Below, one piece after another: positions 42,412 through 53,749 of a DNA stretch of 64,000 nucleotides. Within the stretch, counting starts at the first letter, position 1. Each line of letters starts with the position of its first letter. The notes under the pieces are model-generated. The model saw only the letters and a list, made by a program, of their open reading frames with translations, was not told the origin of the DNA and made no database searches. Origin of the DNA: Liolophura sinensis (lineage: Eukaryota; Mollusca; Polyplacophora; Chitonida; Chitonidae); contig NC_088301.1 in NCBI RefSeq assembly GCF_032854445.1, positions 28,134,402 to 28,198,401 of the forward strand, given 5' to 3'. The translations under genes were made by a program, and so were the position numbers.

Positions 42412-42545
42412 GGCCTCAGACCACCATTAATTTTCCATAAGCGACAATGTTCAGCTTTGGTGCAAACCTGGCTCAGCCTGTGAGAAAACAGCCATAAAAA
42501 TCTTGACATAGGTTGACTGTGTCCTCTCGTCCAGAATTTCAAACT
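42412..42545. repeat. Diverged repeat pair, copy 2
   Basis: Partner of 39774-39905: CACCATTAATTTTCCATAAG and ATCTTGACATAGGTTGACTG are shared. Confidence 0.65.
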
Positions 42546-42689
42546 TCCATCATTAAAACTCATACCTGCCCAAAGCTTAGACAATTTGCATCATTCTGAC
42601 ACCAAGCATGAACCTGTAAACCCCAAATGGCAGGCTGGTAGAGAAAAAACCTTTACAGCCTAAAATACACCGAACTACACTCGTAAGTG

Positions 42690-42830
42690 CTGATGGGGTC
42701 CTGATTGCAGATACATGTTCCTTATCGCGCATGCGTCGCTCTAAACATTCGCTTTACATCACTGCCACAATTAGATAAGCTTTGCAGCGTGTGCGACGCA
42801 AAAGTAGGCTTGTTTCGGCCATGGCGGTAT
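42690..42830. repeat. Three-locus repeat, partial copy 1
   Basis: CGCATGCGTCGCTCT, TTTACATCACTGCCACAAT and AGTAGGCTTGTT are shared with 52050-52155. Confidence 0.6.
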
Positions 42831-44067
42831 ATATGGAAGGAGGAACAACGAACGTCAGTCCAACGAACCGGCCAAGACATACCCGCTGTAAGTTTTGACA
42901 CAGAATGAATTCTCCCACAGCCAGCTAACCTTTGATGTCCAGTGTATGATACCGCGCCTCACATGGTGAACTGCCTCGAAAGGGATCCCATCGTGCGCTG
43001 AGAAAAAAGCGTCAACTGCAAATTCTGCGCACATCAAAAGTCATATGTGTGCATCTAAGTGGACATTTTAATCACATCTATTGTTGACTATAGGACTATT
43101 GTATCGCAAGATATAGTGTGGCCAAATTCCAACTCCCACCTGACGGGAATGTCGTCCTTCTTTAAACCTCCACAGTTTGTATGCCATGGTGAAACAATGC
43201 ATCACATCTCAATTCACCGCATTGCAACACTGTGAAAGAAACGTCAGGAAACTTATTCGTGTCAAGTAACCGGAAAGGAACTAATGAATCGATGAAAACG
43301 TTTTTAAATCGATGAAAAAGTCTTTATATTAGAACTGTCTGTAAATATACTTAAAAACCCCACCTTTCTAGTATTTGGACAAAAACAGGTGAAATATCCC
43401 TTGCTTTGGCGATAGGTTTGTATGTATACATGTGATATACATGCTTGCTTGAAAAGAATGTTAAAATGTAACAAATCAGAAATTGTTGTCTTTATAAGGC
43501 ATACCATGTCATTACTATTCAACTACCGGTAGCAAGTTTTTGTTTATAATGGTATGTACTTGCCAACGAAGTTGGCAGAGTGGCTTGACATCTATTCTGA
43601 TGTTCTGTATTCATTATTCGCCGCTTGAACAGGGGGCCTCTGTTGTGAGTAAGCGACGCACGACTGGGTGCATTCTGAATACCTTTAATTCCAGGTTTTC
43701 AAAAGACAGGTTAATGCCCTTTTAAAACAAGCAATGCGCCCCACTACGTATTTGTACTGGAGGCTTACGCTCCACTCCCCTCAGCGTATTGCAAGTCTTC
43801 TGTAATGAGCGGCTGTTACACTTACGTCGTCGGTTGCGTATCCTAAAGTTTACTTTCAGGCTAAAGTCTGCCATTAATAATTCGGCAACGTCTGTACTTA
43901 AACCCTAATATTATGATCAGTTATATTGTAAAGACAGTAAGAAAGCCTTGCCATTTAATTTACGGTCGAACGAAATTTCTGACTTCTTTCAGGCCAGGGA
44001 TATTTCTATTCAGCCTGGTTGTGTTCCTCATTTTCCTCCCTGAAAGTTATCGAACTCTTTTGTCTCT

Positions 44068-44649
44068 GTGGAACTACATTCTAAAGTCAAAAAGACGGAT
44101 AACAGTAATGTATCGTTGTTATGTGTCAAGGACCATATTAAATCAAACTGGAACGAGTACTTACAAGTATTTACCGACTCTTCCAAATGCCCCGACACTA
44201 ACAAAGTGGGCGCATCAGTGTGTATTCCAGAAATGAGGTATGAAAAATCTTTCCTCTCGTCAGGTTATGTTTCCGTGTTCACGGCAGAGCTTACCGCAAT
44301 CTTGAGTGCTCTTAACTATCTACTCGAGTTAAAACCGATTAGGGCTGTTATTTTCACAGACTCCTTAAGTTCTTTACAGGCACTTGGTAACTTTATTTGG
44401 AATAAGTCGGCAGCGCTTGTGCATGAAATACTGTATATCTGTAGGCCTACTATATTGGGCTATCAAGGTGTATCTGTGGCGTTTGAATGGGTGCCGGTCC
44501 ACATTGGTGTTGACGGAAATGAGTTGGCCGACAAACTAGCCAAAAAGGCCCTTGATCTACCCAATATATCCCACACCATCCCGTTGTCTGTACAAGAAGC
44601 TATTAGTTATGTCAAACCGAAATTTATACCAGTATGGCAAAATGAATGA
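44068..44649 (+). CDS. RNase H domain of LINE-C (open frame intact)
   Basis: 193 residues. The four acidic residues of RNase H are all present: D37 in FTDSSK, E74 in TAELTA, D98 in IFTDSLSSL and D155 in GNELADKLAKKA. In the living element it removes RNA from the RNA-DNA hybrid during reverse transcription. The frame is uninterrupted although flanking parts of the element are lost or shifted. The Met used is only the first ATG of the open stretch, and the native polyprotein continues upstream. Confidence 0.88.
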   Translation: MELHSKVKKTDNSNVSLLCVKDHIKSNWNEYLQVFTDSSKCPDTNKVGASVCIPEMRYEKSFLSSGYVSVFTAELTAILSALNYLLELKPIRAVIFTDSLSSLQALGNFIWNKSAALVHEILYICRPTILGYQGVSVAFEWVPVHIGVDGNELADKLAKKALDLPNISHTIPLSVQEAISYVKPKFIPVWQNE

Positions 44650-44757
44650 GATAACTCTGTTACAGGAAGGTTCTTTTACTCGCACAACCCTTAAATCTCT
44701 GTAAGCTACAATCTCTCTCTCAACTGTCGCTGTGACGAAATACTCGTATTTAGACTC

Positions 44758-45027
44758 TTGTATGGTCACATTAAAACAAACAGCTATTTGCATAAAATCA
44801 GTCTCCATGACACGGGTCATTGTGAGGAATGTTTTATAGAAGATACTGTTGCGCATGTTCTTTTTCGTTGTAGACATCATATTGACGCTAGGCGCGTATT
44901 TTACGCAGAATTAACTCGTGTGGGTGTTAGGAACCCGTCAGAAGACACGGTTTTAAAACCGGTGGGAAATCACAACAAAGTTTTTCAGGCTGTTGCCAAT
45001 TTTCTCACTCGCTGCTACAGATTCTAA
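44758..45027 (+). pseudogene. C-terminal Cys/His region of LINE-C
   Basis: It encodes HCEEC-x10-HVLFRC, a CCHC-type finger usual at the C-terminus of I-type LINE ORF2, ending NFLTRCYRF. A frame break separates it from the RNase H frame around 44650-44750. Confidence 0.8.
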
Positions 45028-45306
45028 CACCTAAAATGTGTACTTAACGGTGTACCCAAGCATGTCTTGAAATGTTATCTATCGTTGTTTGAACATGCGT
45101 AATTTGTCAAGGTTCAAAGCCTAGCATTTTCTGAGGACTCAATGTGTTAACATTCCCCCTCTCTACTGTCCACGCGTGTATCCTTATACCATCGGTGTTC
45201 TTTACGACAGCTGTGTAAAGGCTTAGTTCTCTTGGGAAAATAATTTATTCAGCGTTCCGTTATTGTGCATCATTCAACTTGGATGGGGAAACGCCATTAC
45301 AAATGA

Positions 45307-45438
45307 TTTTATTTATTTATTTATTTGATTGGTGTTTTACGCCGTACTCAAGAATATTTCACTTATACGACAGCGGCCATCAGTATGGTGGGAGGAAACC
45401 GGGCAGAGCCCGGGGGAAACCCACGACCATCCGCAGGT
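45307..45438 (-). mobile_element. SINE-1, 5'-truncated form (minus)
   Basis: It runs from a TTTATTTATTTATTTATTTG tail to CCATCCGCAGGTT, the same truncation point as the copies at 24083 and 48816. Confidence 0.92.
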
Positions 45439-45469
45439 TTGAGCATTTGAAGAACCCGAGTTGCTCCTC

Positions 45470-45780
45470 CTTCTATATTTTCCACCATGTTCACACTGGT
45501 GTCCTCGGGCAGAACTATTTAATCAGTTTTCATCAATAAAATTGTTTCAGGTGTTGATTAGTATCATGTTGAGCATACTTTAGACAAAGCTAATACATGT
45601 GTATACATTGTTATTAGAAACGAAGGCTGACACAGAGTCTTTGTTTTTTTCTGACATCACTTCCTGCCTAATTACCGTGAGCTCGGCGTTGTTCTGGTTT
45701 TACTCTCTGTGGTGTGCGCCTTTAGTTATACAATACCTATAGGGGCCTACTCTAAAAGGTATATGCATGCGTACCTATGC
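45470..45780. repeat. Three-locus repeat, copy 2
   Basis: Shares TTCATCAATAAAATTGTTTC, ATACATGTGT and the CTTCCTGCCTAATTACCGTGA block with 52195-52370, and AGGTATATGCATGCGTA-like ends. Confidence 0.65.
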
Positions 45781-46892
45781 TGGCAGCCTGTACTGCTTTC
45801 TCTTTCCACAAGATGCAATCCATCGCGAATCTATCGTGAATCTATTCAACACTTGCTGACTTTTTGAGTCATATTCATTCATCAGCCACATTGCAGTAAA
45901 AAACTGCGAAAAGTGGCAAACATCTATCTCATGCATTTTCATTTCAAAAATGGTCAACCATATGAACTAGTACTTATGACTTCTTTTTCTGGCGCAACAT
46001 TTAGTGAAAGTGACAAGTATATACGTATTGGGCACGGTGCATGGTGTGGCATTCCAAAACGTGCCCTATCCGGCATGACTTGGTGAATCTAATGGAAGCA
46101 TTGCACTTCAATAAATAAACGGTTACAATGGTACTGTTCTACACCATAGGAGTATACGAGCAGTATGAAACGCTTTCATGTCATCAGGTTAAATACTATT
46201 TTCTATGCACCCGCTTTAAACGTATCACTGTATCTCAGACTGAGGTTTTGTTTCATTCTCATATCACACTGACGTACACCAGGGAATAGAAAGAGAACAG
46301 GAAACCATTTCTTTTTGAAACAGATAACATCTGATACGAAGACAATAGAATTTACAGGCACTGAGTTATTTCACAAACTTCGTCCTATGAGGAAGGTCAT
46401 ATACGTGCTTATAACGTTATCATTAACCGCCAGATACTGATTGACTAGAAGGGACACAGACGAGTGGCAGTTCGCAATGCTTTGTACCTAATTTACCAGA
46501 GCGTAACACCACCAGGGGACTGTTAGCTGATTTCGTGGACACTACATGGTTACATTTTAGCATTCGGCGGTCTTTACACTCAGAGCTGTCTGACTAATTT
46601 GTATGAGCACTGATTCCGCGGTGTCAAAAATTTGTGCCAACCCGGACATCGTGATTAACTGGATATATAGATGAGCAAGCTCTGGCATTTGGACAAAAGT
46701 ATCTCGATCGCCAACGGAATACATCGATCGTGTTATTTCAATTCACACGAATCACGATTAGATTGTATAGCAGAGCATGTATGACTGATTCGAATTATTT
46801 CAGGACTAGATTTCGCCCCTTTGTCTGCACTCAAGACCGGCTTACGAAGGAGAATTATATTGACATGGATATATAAAAGATAGTCTGACGTC

Positions 46893-46909
46893 ATGGCGAT
46901 GGATACAGG
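46893..46909 (+). CDS. Speculative first coding exon of an unknown gene
   Basis: ATGGCGATGGATACAGG is followed by a GTAAGG donor. A TATA-like TATATAAAAG lies at 46870-46879 and a CRE-like TGACGTCA at 46887-46894, although the TATA box is too close for a start site ahead of the ATG. The 17 nt ends in phase 2, which fits the exon at 56802. This rests on motif spacing only. Confidence 0.15.
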
Positions 46910-47086
46910 GTAAGGTTTTTTGTTAGTTTGCTAAAATAATGCTGAATGTATATCTAATTAAGGGTAACCCGTGACATAATTTAGTTGTCCACGATCATGA
47001 TATACAGTAGGTTGTGATTATTAAGAGCCACACTATTTGATCTAGGGATTTGATCTTGGCATTTCATTTCACCAAAGAACCATGAC

Positions 47087-47190
47087 TTATTTATTTCGCA
47101 GATAGGTGCTGTACGCCCTACAGCAGAACATGTCACTTTGTACGCCGACGGTGAGGATTATGGGTGGAAAAAGCCAAGTGGGTAGAATAT
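47087..47190 (-). mobile_element. Old SINE-1 relic
   Basis: GGTGCTGTACGCCCTACAGC, CATGTCACTTTGTACG and GAGGATTATGGGTGGAAA follow the minus-strand SINE-1 pattern with many substitutions. Confidence 0.6.
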
Positions 47191-47199
47191 TGCCGCTGA

Positions 47200-48810
47200 G
47201 TTTTACCTTTAAGTACTTTCTTAGGTCTTTTTTGTGGTTTTTGTTAAAACTAGCCTTTCGTTTATGGGCCTGGAACGTTATCTCACGCTCCGCTGCGCAT
47301 GAGCTTAAAGGATACATGAAAGGCTTTGGATTTATTTTTTAATGTGCAGATTATCATGTATAATACCGTATAACAGTACAAACAAATTTCTCAACTTTCA
47401 CTTTGGGGGGAAAATGGCTTGAAAGTCTTCATAGTGCCCCAGCGGTCAGTCCAGAAATTATAAATTTGCTTACAGCGGTGATGTCTACGATGATCCATGT
47501 TTAAAGAGCACTGTGTGGGGGACTGACCGAACGGGTCTGGCCGAATCTGCGCATGGGTATGGGGGGCGGGTCGAATGGAGGCTGTGTAGAGAGCGGAGGG
47601 GGTGTTAAGCTGGCCGAAGAAGCCATGCAGTATCTGTGTACATGTCACCTTACCCACACTGTAGCGACACGGTTCACTAGGCTCGAGGCACTTCGGTGGT
47701 CAATCGAGTTTCGAGCAAGGTCAAGGATGATGTAATTTCTGAAAAAATCCGACCGTCGACGGAAAATATGCATAATATACAAGGGTAATTAACAGGTATA
47801 AAATACACCCAAAACGAATATTTTTTAAACAAAAATTCCAGGGCATAGTTTTTTCATTTGGCATAGAAACATAATCTTTGTTTTATAACTCGTTTTCATG
47901 CATCCTGCAATAATGGAAAGAAGCCATAAAAAGTTGCATGTTCTATACGAGGGACAAACTCGTTGTATCTGTCATACGAGTACTTTCTTAGAGCCTTCGA
48001 TAGTATGGGGAAGGTTTAAAGACTGGTTCACCGGGACATAGGTATATAAGGTCTTAAAAGCTATGTCAACTGACCGAATGGTGTTTAAATATATTTGTAT
48101 TATTATCAACATAAAAGCCTACAGCAGGGAGATTTAAATTTAACCAGAACAGCGACGAGAGTGTGGTTACTGGTAAATGGTTACACCTAACCGGTGAAAT
48201 CCGGCTTCCTGTAAGTTTGCCTCAGAGATGTACAGGGTGTCCCAGAAGTCGCACACCATCCAGGTTGAGGTTGAATGTTTGAGCTACAGAGCGGAGTGTT
48301 GCCCCATCTCTTCCAAACATAAAAACCAATTCAACTCTTTCTTGTACTGTTAGTTTAGTAGCCATAATTATCTCTGAAAGAGAGAAAAAATTATAAATCA
48401 GTATTTAATCTGAAACACAGAAAAAAATGAAACTCAGGATAGTGCACGACCCCTATATTATTCAATAATAGTAAATCTTTATGTAAATGCTCAGTGTGAA
48501 AACCCTCCTACAGCAGGGATTATTAACGTGGGACAGACAGGGGAAATTAATAAATTGAGAATAAAAATAAATCATTGAGATGCGGTGTTAGATTTCCAGT
48601 ATATGTGTGAGATAAGTGAGATAAACCCAGAGAACACATAGGCGCAATACTTCCAAAAAAGAATCTCTCGCAGGCTGTGAGGTACAACCAGTGAAATTTG
48701 ACAGCATATGAGCGAATTTTTTGGTGTGCAGAACATAGAAAAGAGCTCAACAAGAGGTACCGCATAAATTAGCTCCTTGTGCAAAATACATATGTGCAAT
48801 TAACTGAAGA
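47200..48810. other. Mostly unassigned intergenic sequence
   Basis: It contains repeat copy D at 48118-48232 and nothing else I recognise. Confidence 0.5.
48118..48232 (-). repeat. Membrane-fragment repeat, copy D
   Basis: It shares GGTAAATGGTTACACCTAAC and GGTGAAATCCGGCTTCCTGT with copies A and C. The frame is broken. Confidence 0.55.
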
Positions 48811-48815
48811 GTAAA

Positions 48816-48944
48816 GCAACCTGCGGATGGTCGTGGGTTTCCCCCAGGCTGTGCCCGGTTTCCACCCACCATAATGCTGGCCGTCGTCGTATAAGTGAAA
48901 TATTCTTAAGTACGGCGTAAAACACCAATCAAATAAATAAATAA

Positions 48945-49034
<90 letters not shown>

Positions 49035-49157
49035 TATGGATGGTCGTGGGTTTCCCCCAGGCTGTGCCCGGTTTCCACCCACCATAATGCTGGCCGTCGT
49101 CGTATAAGTGAAATATTCTTAAGTACAGCGTAAAACATCAATCAAATAAATAAATAA

Positions 49158-49240
<83 letters not shown>
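48816..49240 (+). repeat. Tandemly duplicated SINE-1 tail plus (AT)n
   Basis: A 5'-truncated SINE-1 (48816-48949) with a long (AT)n (48950-49028) is followed by a second SINE-1 3' part (49037-49161) with its own (AT)n (49162-49240). The two SINE parts are nearly identical, including shared variants (CCCCCAGGCTGTG, GGCCGTCGTCG, TTCTTAAGTAC), at an offset of 213 bp. This is a segmental tandem duplication rather than two insertions. Confidence 0.92.
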
Positions 49241-49242
<2 letters not shown>

Positions 49243-49705
49243 AAAATTATATAATTTAAGATATAGCTACCTGTACTACATATTATTTATTTTCAGAATT
49301 TGTAATGTGTATGGCTAAAAAAATAAATAAAGGAGAGGAAAACAAGAGTTTGTAAGAACATGTATTATATGTACATACCAATAATGATAGTGAGTGAAAT
49401 TGTCTGAAATCACATTGCGACCCAGGATTTTATTACAAAACCACCCAATGTACACATTCAGAATAGAAACGAGTCATCTTATGATGGGCCTACATATAAT
49501 GCAGGTAACAAATTTTCTTTCATAAACTGTATTTCACCTCATGTCTGAAATGTATTTTCAGAGGTCATTTACACGTACACTTCACTTGTGTATTATTATT
49601 CATTGTAGGCCTTTCGAATTCTTTCCACTGTTTACTTAATACTTCTTTGTGTAGGCTACATCGCCTTGTAAAGTATCAAGTAAGTGATTAGTTTTAAACT
49701 TGTTT

Positions 49706-49760
49706 CCGTCACGATATGGCTGAAAAATTGTTGATTAAGACATAATCATTCACACATTCA
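49706..49760 (+). mobile_element. SINE-2 3' relic
   Basis: CGTCACGATATGGCTGAAAA followed by ATTGTTGATTAAGACATAA resembles the 3' end of SINE-2. Confidence 0.5.
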
Positions 49761-49769
49761 AGTAAGTGC

Positions 49770-51720
49770 CAAGTAAACCTTTCCATTCTAAGAAACTAAG
49801 TCATTTATGTCATCTGAAACTGAGAGTCCATCGAAGCTAGCATGTACGCGTACGGTCTGAGCCGTGCGCGGATTTGCGCTTGATTGCTAGGATACCTCGG
49901 CGCAGAGCGTCGGTCTCATATTCGGCTTCAGGCTCATGATTCACAGAGAAGGAAAACGATGTTCAGGAGATTAATGATGATTAATGTGTCATTAGGAAGT
50001 GAAAATCAAAAGCGTTCAGTGCAGATAAATGTTAGATTCTGGAGCGGCGGACACTTCTTAATATTTTTCCCATAATGCTTTCAACATGGCAGCTATCAGA
50101 AAACCGGAAGTTTGGCGGCAATATTTAGCGTGTCCAACAAATATATCATGTAAATGAATTGAACTTACACGATACCTATAAACGTGTTAGTGGATGAGCA
50201 GATTACCATCCGACAACAGGAAATCTCTATGGATTAAGGAAAACACTTCAGGGCAACTGTAGTAAGAGCTCTGACACGTCCCATTTGTAACACTAGAGCA
50301 CACAATTATAGGATCGCCTGAAGGTGTGAACCATACATTAGGACTGGTGTACATTTATTATCTGCCACATACTTCATGAATACACAAAAATGTGCATTGT
50401 TTGAAGCCAAAATATGCCTCGTTAAGTTTGAATTTTCTAACGACAGAGAGTGTAGCTGATGTATTTTAAGTTTTAATTCGTTTTAAAACTGCGTGCAATT
50501 TTTTCAAATAGTCCAAAAAATAAATTGGTCAAATGGGGTACCCCTCTTACTGTATTAACATAGAGTAAATTCTACAATGAAATGGACACTGCTGTCTGGA
50601 TGGCAGTGGGTAAGACGGATTGTATCAAAATAGCGAAAATTTTATGATGAACTGAATACTGCTCTTTGAAGGGCACTTATTAAGGTGGACTGTATAAACA
50701 TAGTAAAAATTATACAGTGAAAACTGAGCTGACAATTGCTGTCTAGTTGGGAGTGGTAGAAATGGGCTGTATTTGATGGTGAAAATGGCGAAATCATTTT
50801 TCAGGCTCTCTACAGCAGGTAAGCCCTTGACAAGTGAAGCAAGGAAATAAATAAATAAATAAATAAATAAATAAATATTATTGAATGAACTTAGTGTCAT
50901 CAAGGCAATACGCATTCGCTATTGTCTGATTATAATTTTATCGGGAGAGACCTTCAGGTTATTAATTTGTTAACGTTAACATGGACTAATTTTTCATAAA
51001 ACACTAATTAACAACTACGTCCATCATAATCTATGGCTATAATCAACATCTAATGGATGAATCACCCGTCTACAGTTTTCCTCTGAGTTTCAGTATCCCT
51101 AACGTATATTGCGGCACTTTGAAAACAACGTCAAAAGTAATTTATCGTTAAGCAGCCTAGGTCCCGGTAGACACTTACGTGTATAGGCCTACCTCGTAAT
51201 AGTTTTTTTTACAACAATGTCACTTGTGATTAATTTCTTGTTACGAGACCTGGGTCCCAGAAGACCTCACTGAGAGAGGTAAACCTTCGTCCCAGTGATG
51301 TAAGCCTGAAAAGCTTCCGGTGCCAATGGCTGTAGTTGACGAATGACCAAGCAAAATCTTCGTTTGGGATGACCTACATACGTTATATGTGTACAGACAC
51401 GTGTGTGTGTGTATACTTGAGGTCGGACTTGCCAATGCCCGAGGATGTGTTAAACGTTCGCTCTGTCATTCAGGTGGTTTTTGTGTATGTATATATAAGG
51501 ACACTACACTGACTACGCTACATGCGGGGCACATACCCTCGTGTATACATATCGTGACTATGCCGTTAGGAAAGAAGCACTCGTGGCGGGGGTGAGAACT
51601 GTGTTTACCTGTTCATATATACGTACTAGATCTCCGTATACCTTAACACTTGTTGCTTATACTTTTGGTGTTTGTGTTGGATGGATAGAAGCTGTTTACT
51701 TATCTCTCTTTGCCTTTGAA
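49770..51720. other. Unassigned intergenic sequence
   Basis: No gene recognised. A short (AAAT)n run lies at 50848-50877. Confidence 0.5.
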
Positions 51721-51730
51721 TTGTGTTACT

Positions 51731-51890
51731 AGGCCTATTTTCTGACTGCCCATTTCCTCCCAATCGCACTAAGCCTATTTTCTGACTGCCCATTTCTTTC
51801 CAATCGCACTAGGCCTATTTTCTGACTGCTCATTTCCTCCCAATCGCACTAAACCTATTTTCTGACTGCCCATTTTGTCCCAGTCGCACT
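51731..51890. repeat. 40-bp tandem repeat, four units
   Basis: Units start at 51731, 51771, 51811 and 51851, each with CCTATTTTCTGACTGC, then CATTT and a CGCACT end. Divergence is a few bases per unit. Confidence 0.95.
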
Positions 51891-52039
51891 AATTATTTCC
51901 TCAAAGGTGTTGTCAAGTTTTAATTTCAATAATCAAAGTGCTGAAATTGTTGACATGTTTGAAACGTTTCGAAGGTGGATTTACAAGAGCTGGCGTTGAT
52001 GCCATTTTTAAATTATGTCAGAGATGATTTTTTTCAGAG

Positions 52040-52450
52040 TGCACATGCCTCATACTACTTACAGCGCATGCGTCCCTTTCTACCTCGCTTTGCATCACTG
52101 CTACCAATAGACAAGCTTGACCCCTGGAGCCTCTAAGACGCACGTAGGCTTGTTCAGGTATATCCTCATCACCTGTCTCCCCCCGCGGGACTATATAATC
52201 AACATTCATTAATAAAATTGTTTCCGAATTGTGGTAAGACTCATATTGTACATACTCTAGATAAAGAGAATGCATGTGTTTATAAGATTAATGTAGAGAA
52301 AGGTTGAGATGAATTGTTTGTGTTTTTTGACAATCCCTTCTTGCCTCATCACCGTGACTCCAGTGACCTCAGCGTTGGTCAAAATTTTTGTACAAAATTT
52401 ACTGATATAAGTGAATGTAGAGAGCGACGCATGCGCTCTATGGAATATGT
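52040..52450. repeat. Three-locus repeat, copy 3 (most complete)
   Basis: It joins the blocks seen separately at 42690-42830 (its left part) and 45470-45780 (its right part). CGCATGCG-type motifs occur near both ends (52065 and 52425), which would suit a non-autonomous DNA transposon, but terminal repeats are not clear. Confidence 0.6.
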
Positions 52451-52920
52451 ATATGCTTATGTACGCGTCAAGTTTGTTTAATCTATATTGGGCGTCTTCT
52501 GCGTAAAGTTTTAGCTGTGTATAGATCTTTGTATTGACATCGAACTAAGCTCTAATAATTCAATGATCTCTGGGTTATTTACAAATAAGAATACAACCTA
52601 ATCCATATACAAGAAAAGTATACCAGTGTACTTACATGACGTTGACTGAACTCGTGATTAAAATATATTTGTATGATTTAACACATGTGTGAAAGCTCGA
52701 TCGTACATGTAGACATAACACTGAGTGCAAGAAGCCCACGTGCATATATAAGAGTTTAGGCTAGGTATGACATAGAATTGTGGGTTATTCGAAACGTAAT
52801 CTATTGAGCGTTACTTTGTATATGACTCCTACGATGAATGCTCCTACACTTTAGCACGCCTGACGTAAGCGTACTCCATACGTGCACGGCAATAAACCCT
52901 GTATCATTCTGCTCGTTTTG

Positions 52921-53186
52921 GTGGGTGCCTCTGTGGCTCAGTTGGTTAGCGCGCTAGCGCAGCGTAATGACCCAGAAGCCTATCACCAATGCGGTCGCTG
53001 TGAGTTCAAGTCCAGTTCATGCTGGCTTCCTCCCCAGTCGTAAGTGGGAAGGTCTGTCAGCAACCTGTGGATGGTCGTGGATTTCGCTCTGGCTCTGCCC
53101 GGTTTCCTCCTGCTATAATGCTGGCCTCCGTCGTATAAGTGAAATATTCTTGAGTACGGCGTAAAACACCAATGAAATAAATAAAT
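52921..53186 (+). mobile_element. SINE-1, full length
   Basis: Head (GTGCCTCTGTGGCTCAGTTG), B box GTTCAAGTCC, body and short AAATAAAT tail are all present. Possible degenerate target duplication around ATTCTGC on both sides. Confidence 0.92.
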
Positions 53187-53266
53187 TCTGCCCGTAAGCA
53201 TATCTCCGTTTGCCAGCATGGCCAGTAAAATTCATTCGTGCACGCTATATCCACCTAGTTAGCGAA

Positions 53267-53395
53267 CAACGTGATTTGGCTTCATAATGTAGGAGACGTC
53301 TGCCGTCGTTGTGGCTGGCACCCTCTATGTGAGATAGAGGGTGCCAGCCACAACGACGGCAGACGTCTCCTACATTATGAAGCCAAATCACGTTG
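53267..53395. repeat. Perfect 62-bp inverted repeat with a 5-base loop
   Basis: Arms 53267-53328 and 53334-53395 are exact reverse complements around GTGAG. An RNA across it would fold into an unbroken 62-bp hairpin. It lies 80 bp right of a SINE-1 copy and 125 bp left of a 26-base poly(A) run. It could be a fold-back duplication, or an artefact of amplification or assembly. Confidence 0.97.
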
Positions 53396-53520
53396 CCAAT
53401 CGTGCCAATTCACTTTCATCGCTGTGCTCGTGGCCATATATACCATTGTATACACAGACAAGATAACCCGGAACAATGGGCATTGTTTAACATTATGTCA
53501 CGATCAGTTACATTTAGCAT

Positions 53521-53546
53521 CAAAAAAAAAAAAAAAAAAAAAAAAA
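53521..53546 (+). repeat. Poly(A) tract
   Basis: 26 uninterrupted A, possibly the tail of a retroposed transcript whose body would be 53396-53520. No AATAAA or flanking duplication was seen. Confidence 0.9.
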
Positions 53547-53749
53547 ACACGAATATTTTCTTATCGGCGTGGTGTGACGCGACCTGGTGAACCGCATGCT
53601 AAGTCACTACATTGTTTATGTTGTATATCTTTAGTATTTTGTAGGTCGATGTGCAAATTTTATTGTAACAGGGACCAGCCAAACAGTTCCCCGCTCCTTA
53701 AGGGCAAAGAACACACTAGCATGAAGTACATGTCAGATGGCTGACTATT

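Larger units (their letters stand above)
43735..45040 (+). mobile_element. LINE-C 3' end with RNase H
   Basis: A 5'-truncated non-LTR element. It begins with RT-to-RNase H linker sequence (NERLLHLRRRLRILKF, 43800-43860), then the RNase H frame at 44068-44649 and a C-terminal Cys/His region at 44758-45027 (HCEEC, then VAHVLFRC). RNase H plus the terminal zinc motif points to an I/Nimb-type clade; this is from memory of the families. The RT itself is missing. Confidence 0.85.

Noticed and set aside
53271-53744. 157-codon plus-strand frame with a Lys run
   Set aside because: It runs through the palindrome and the poly(A) tract; the Lys run is just poly(A).
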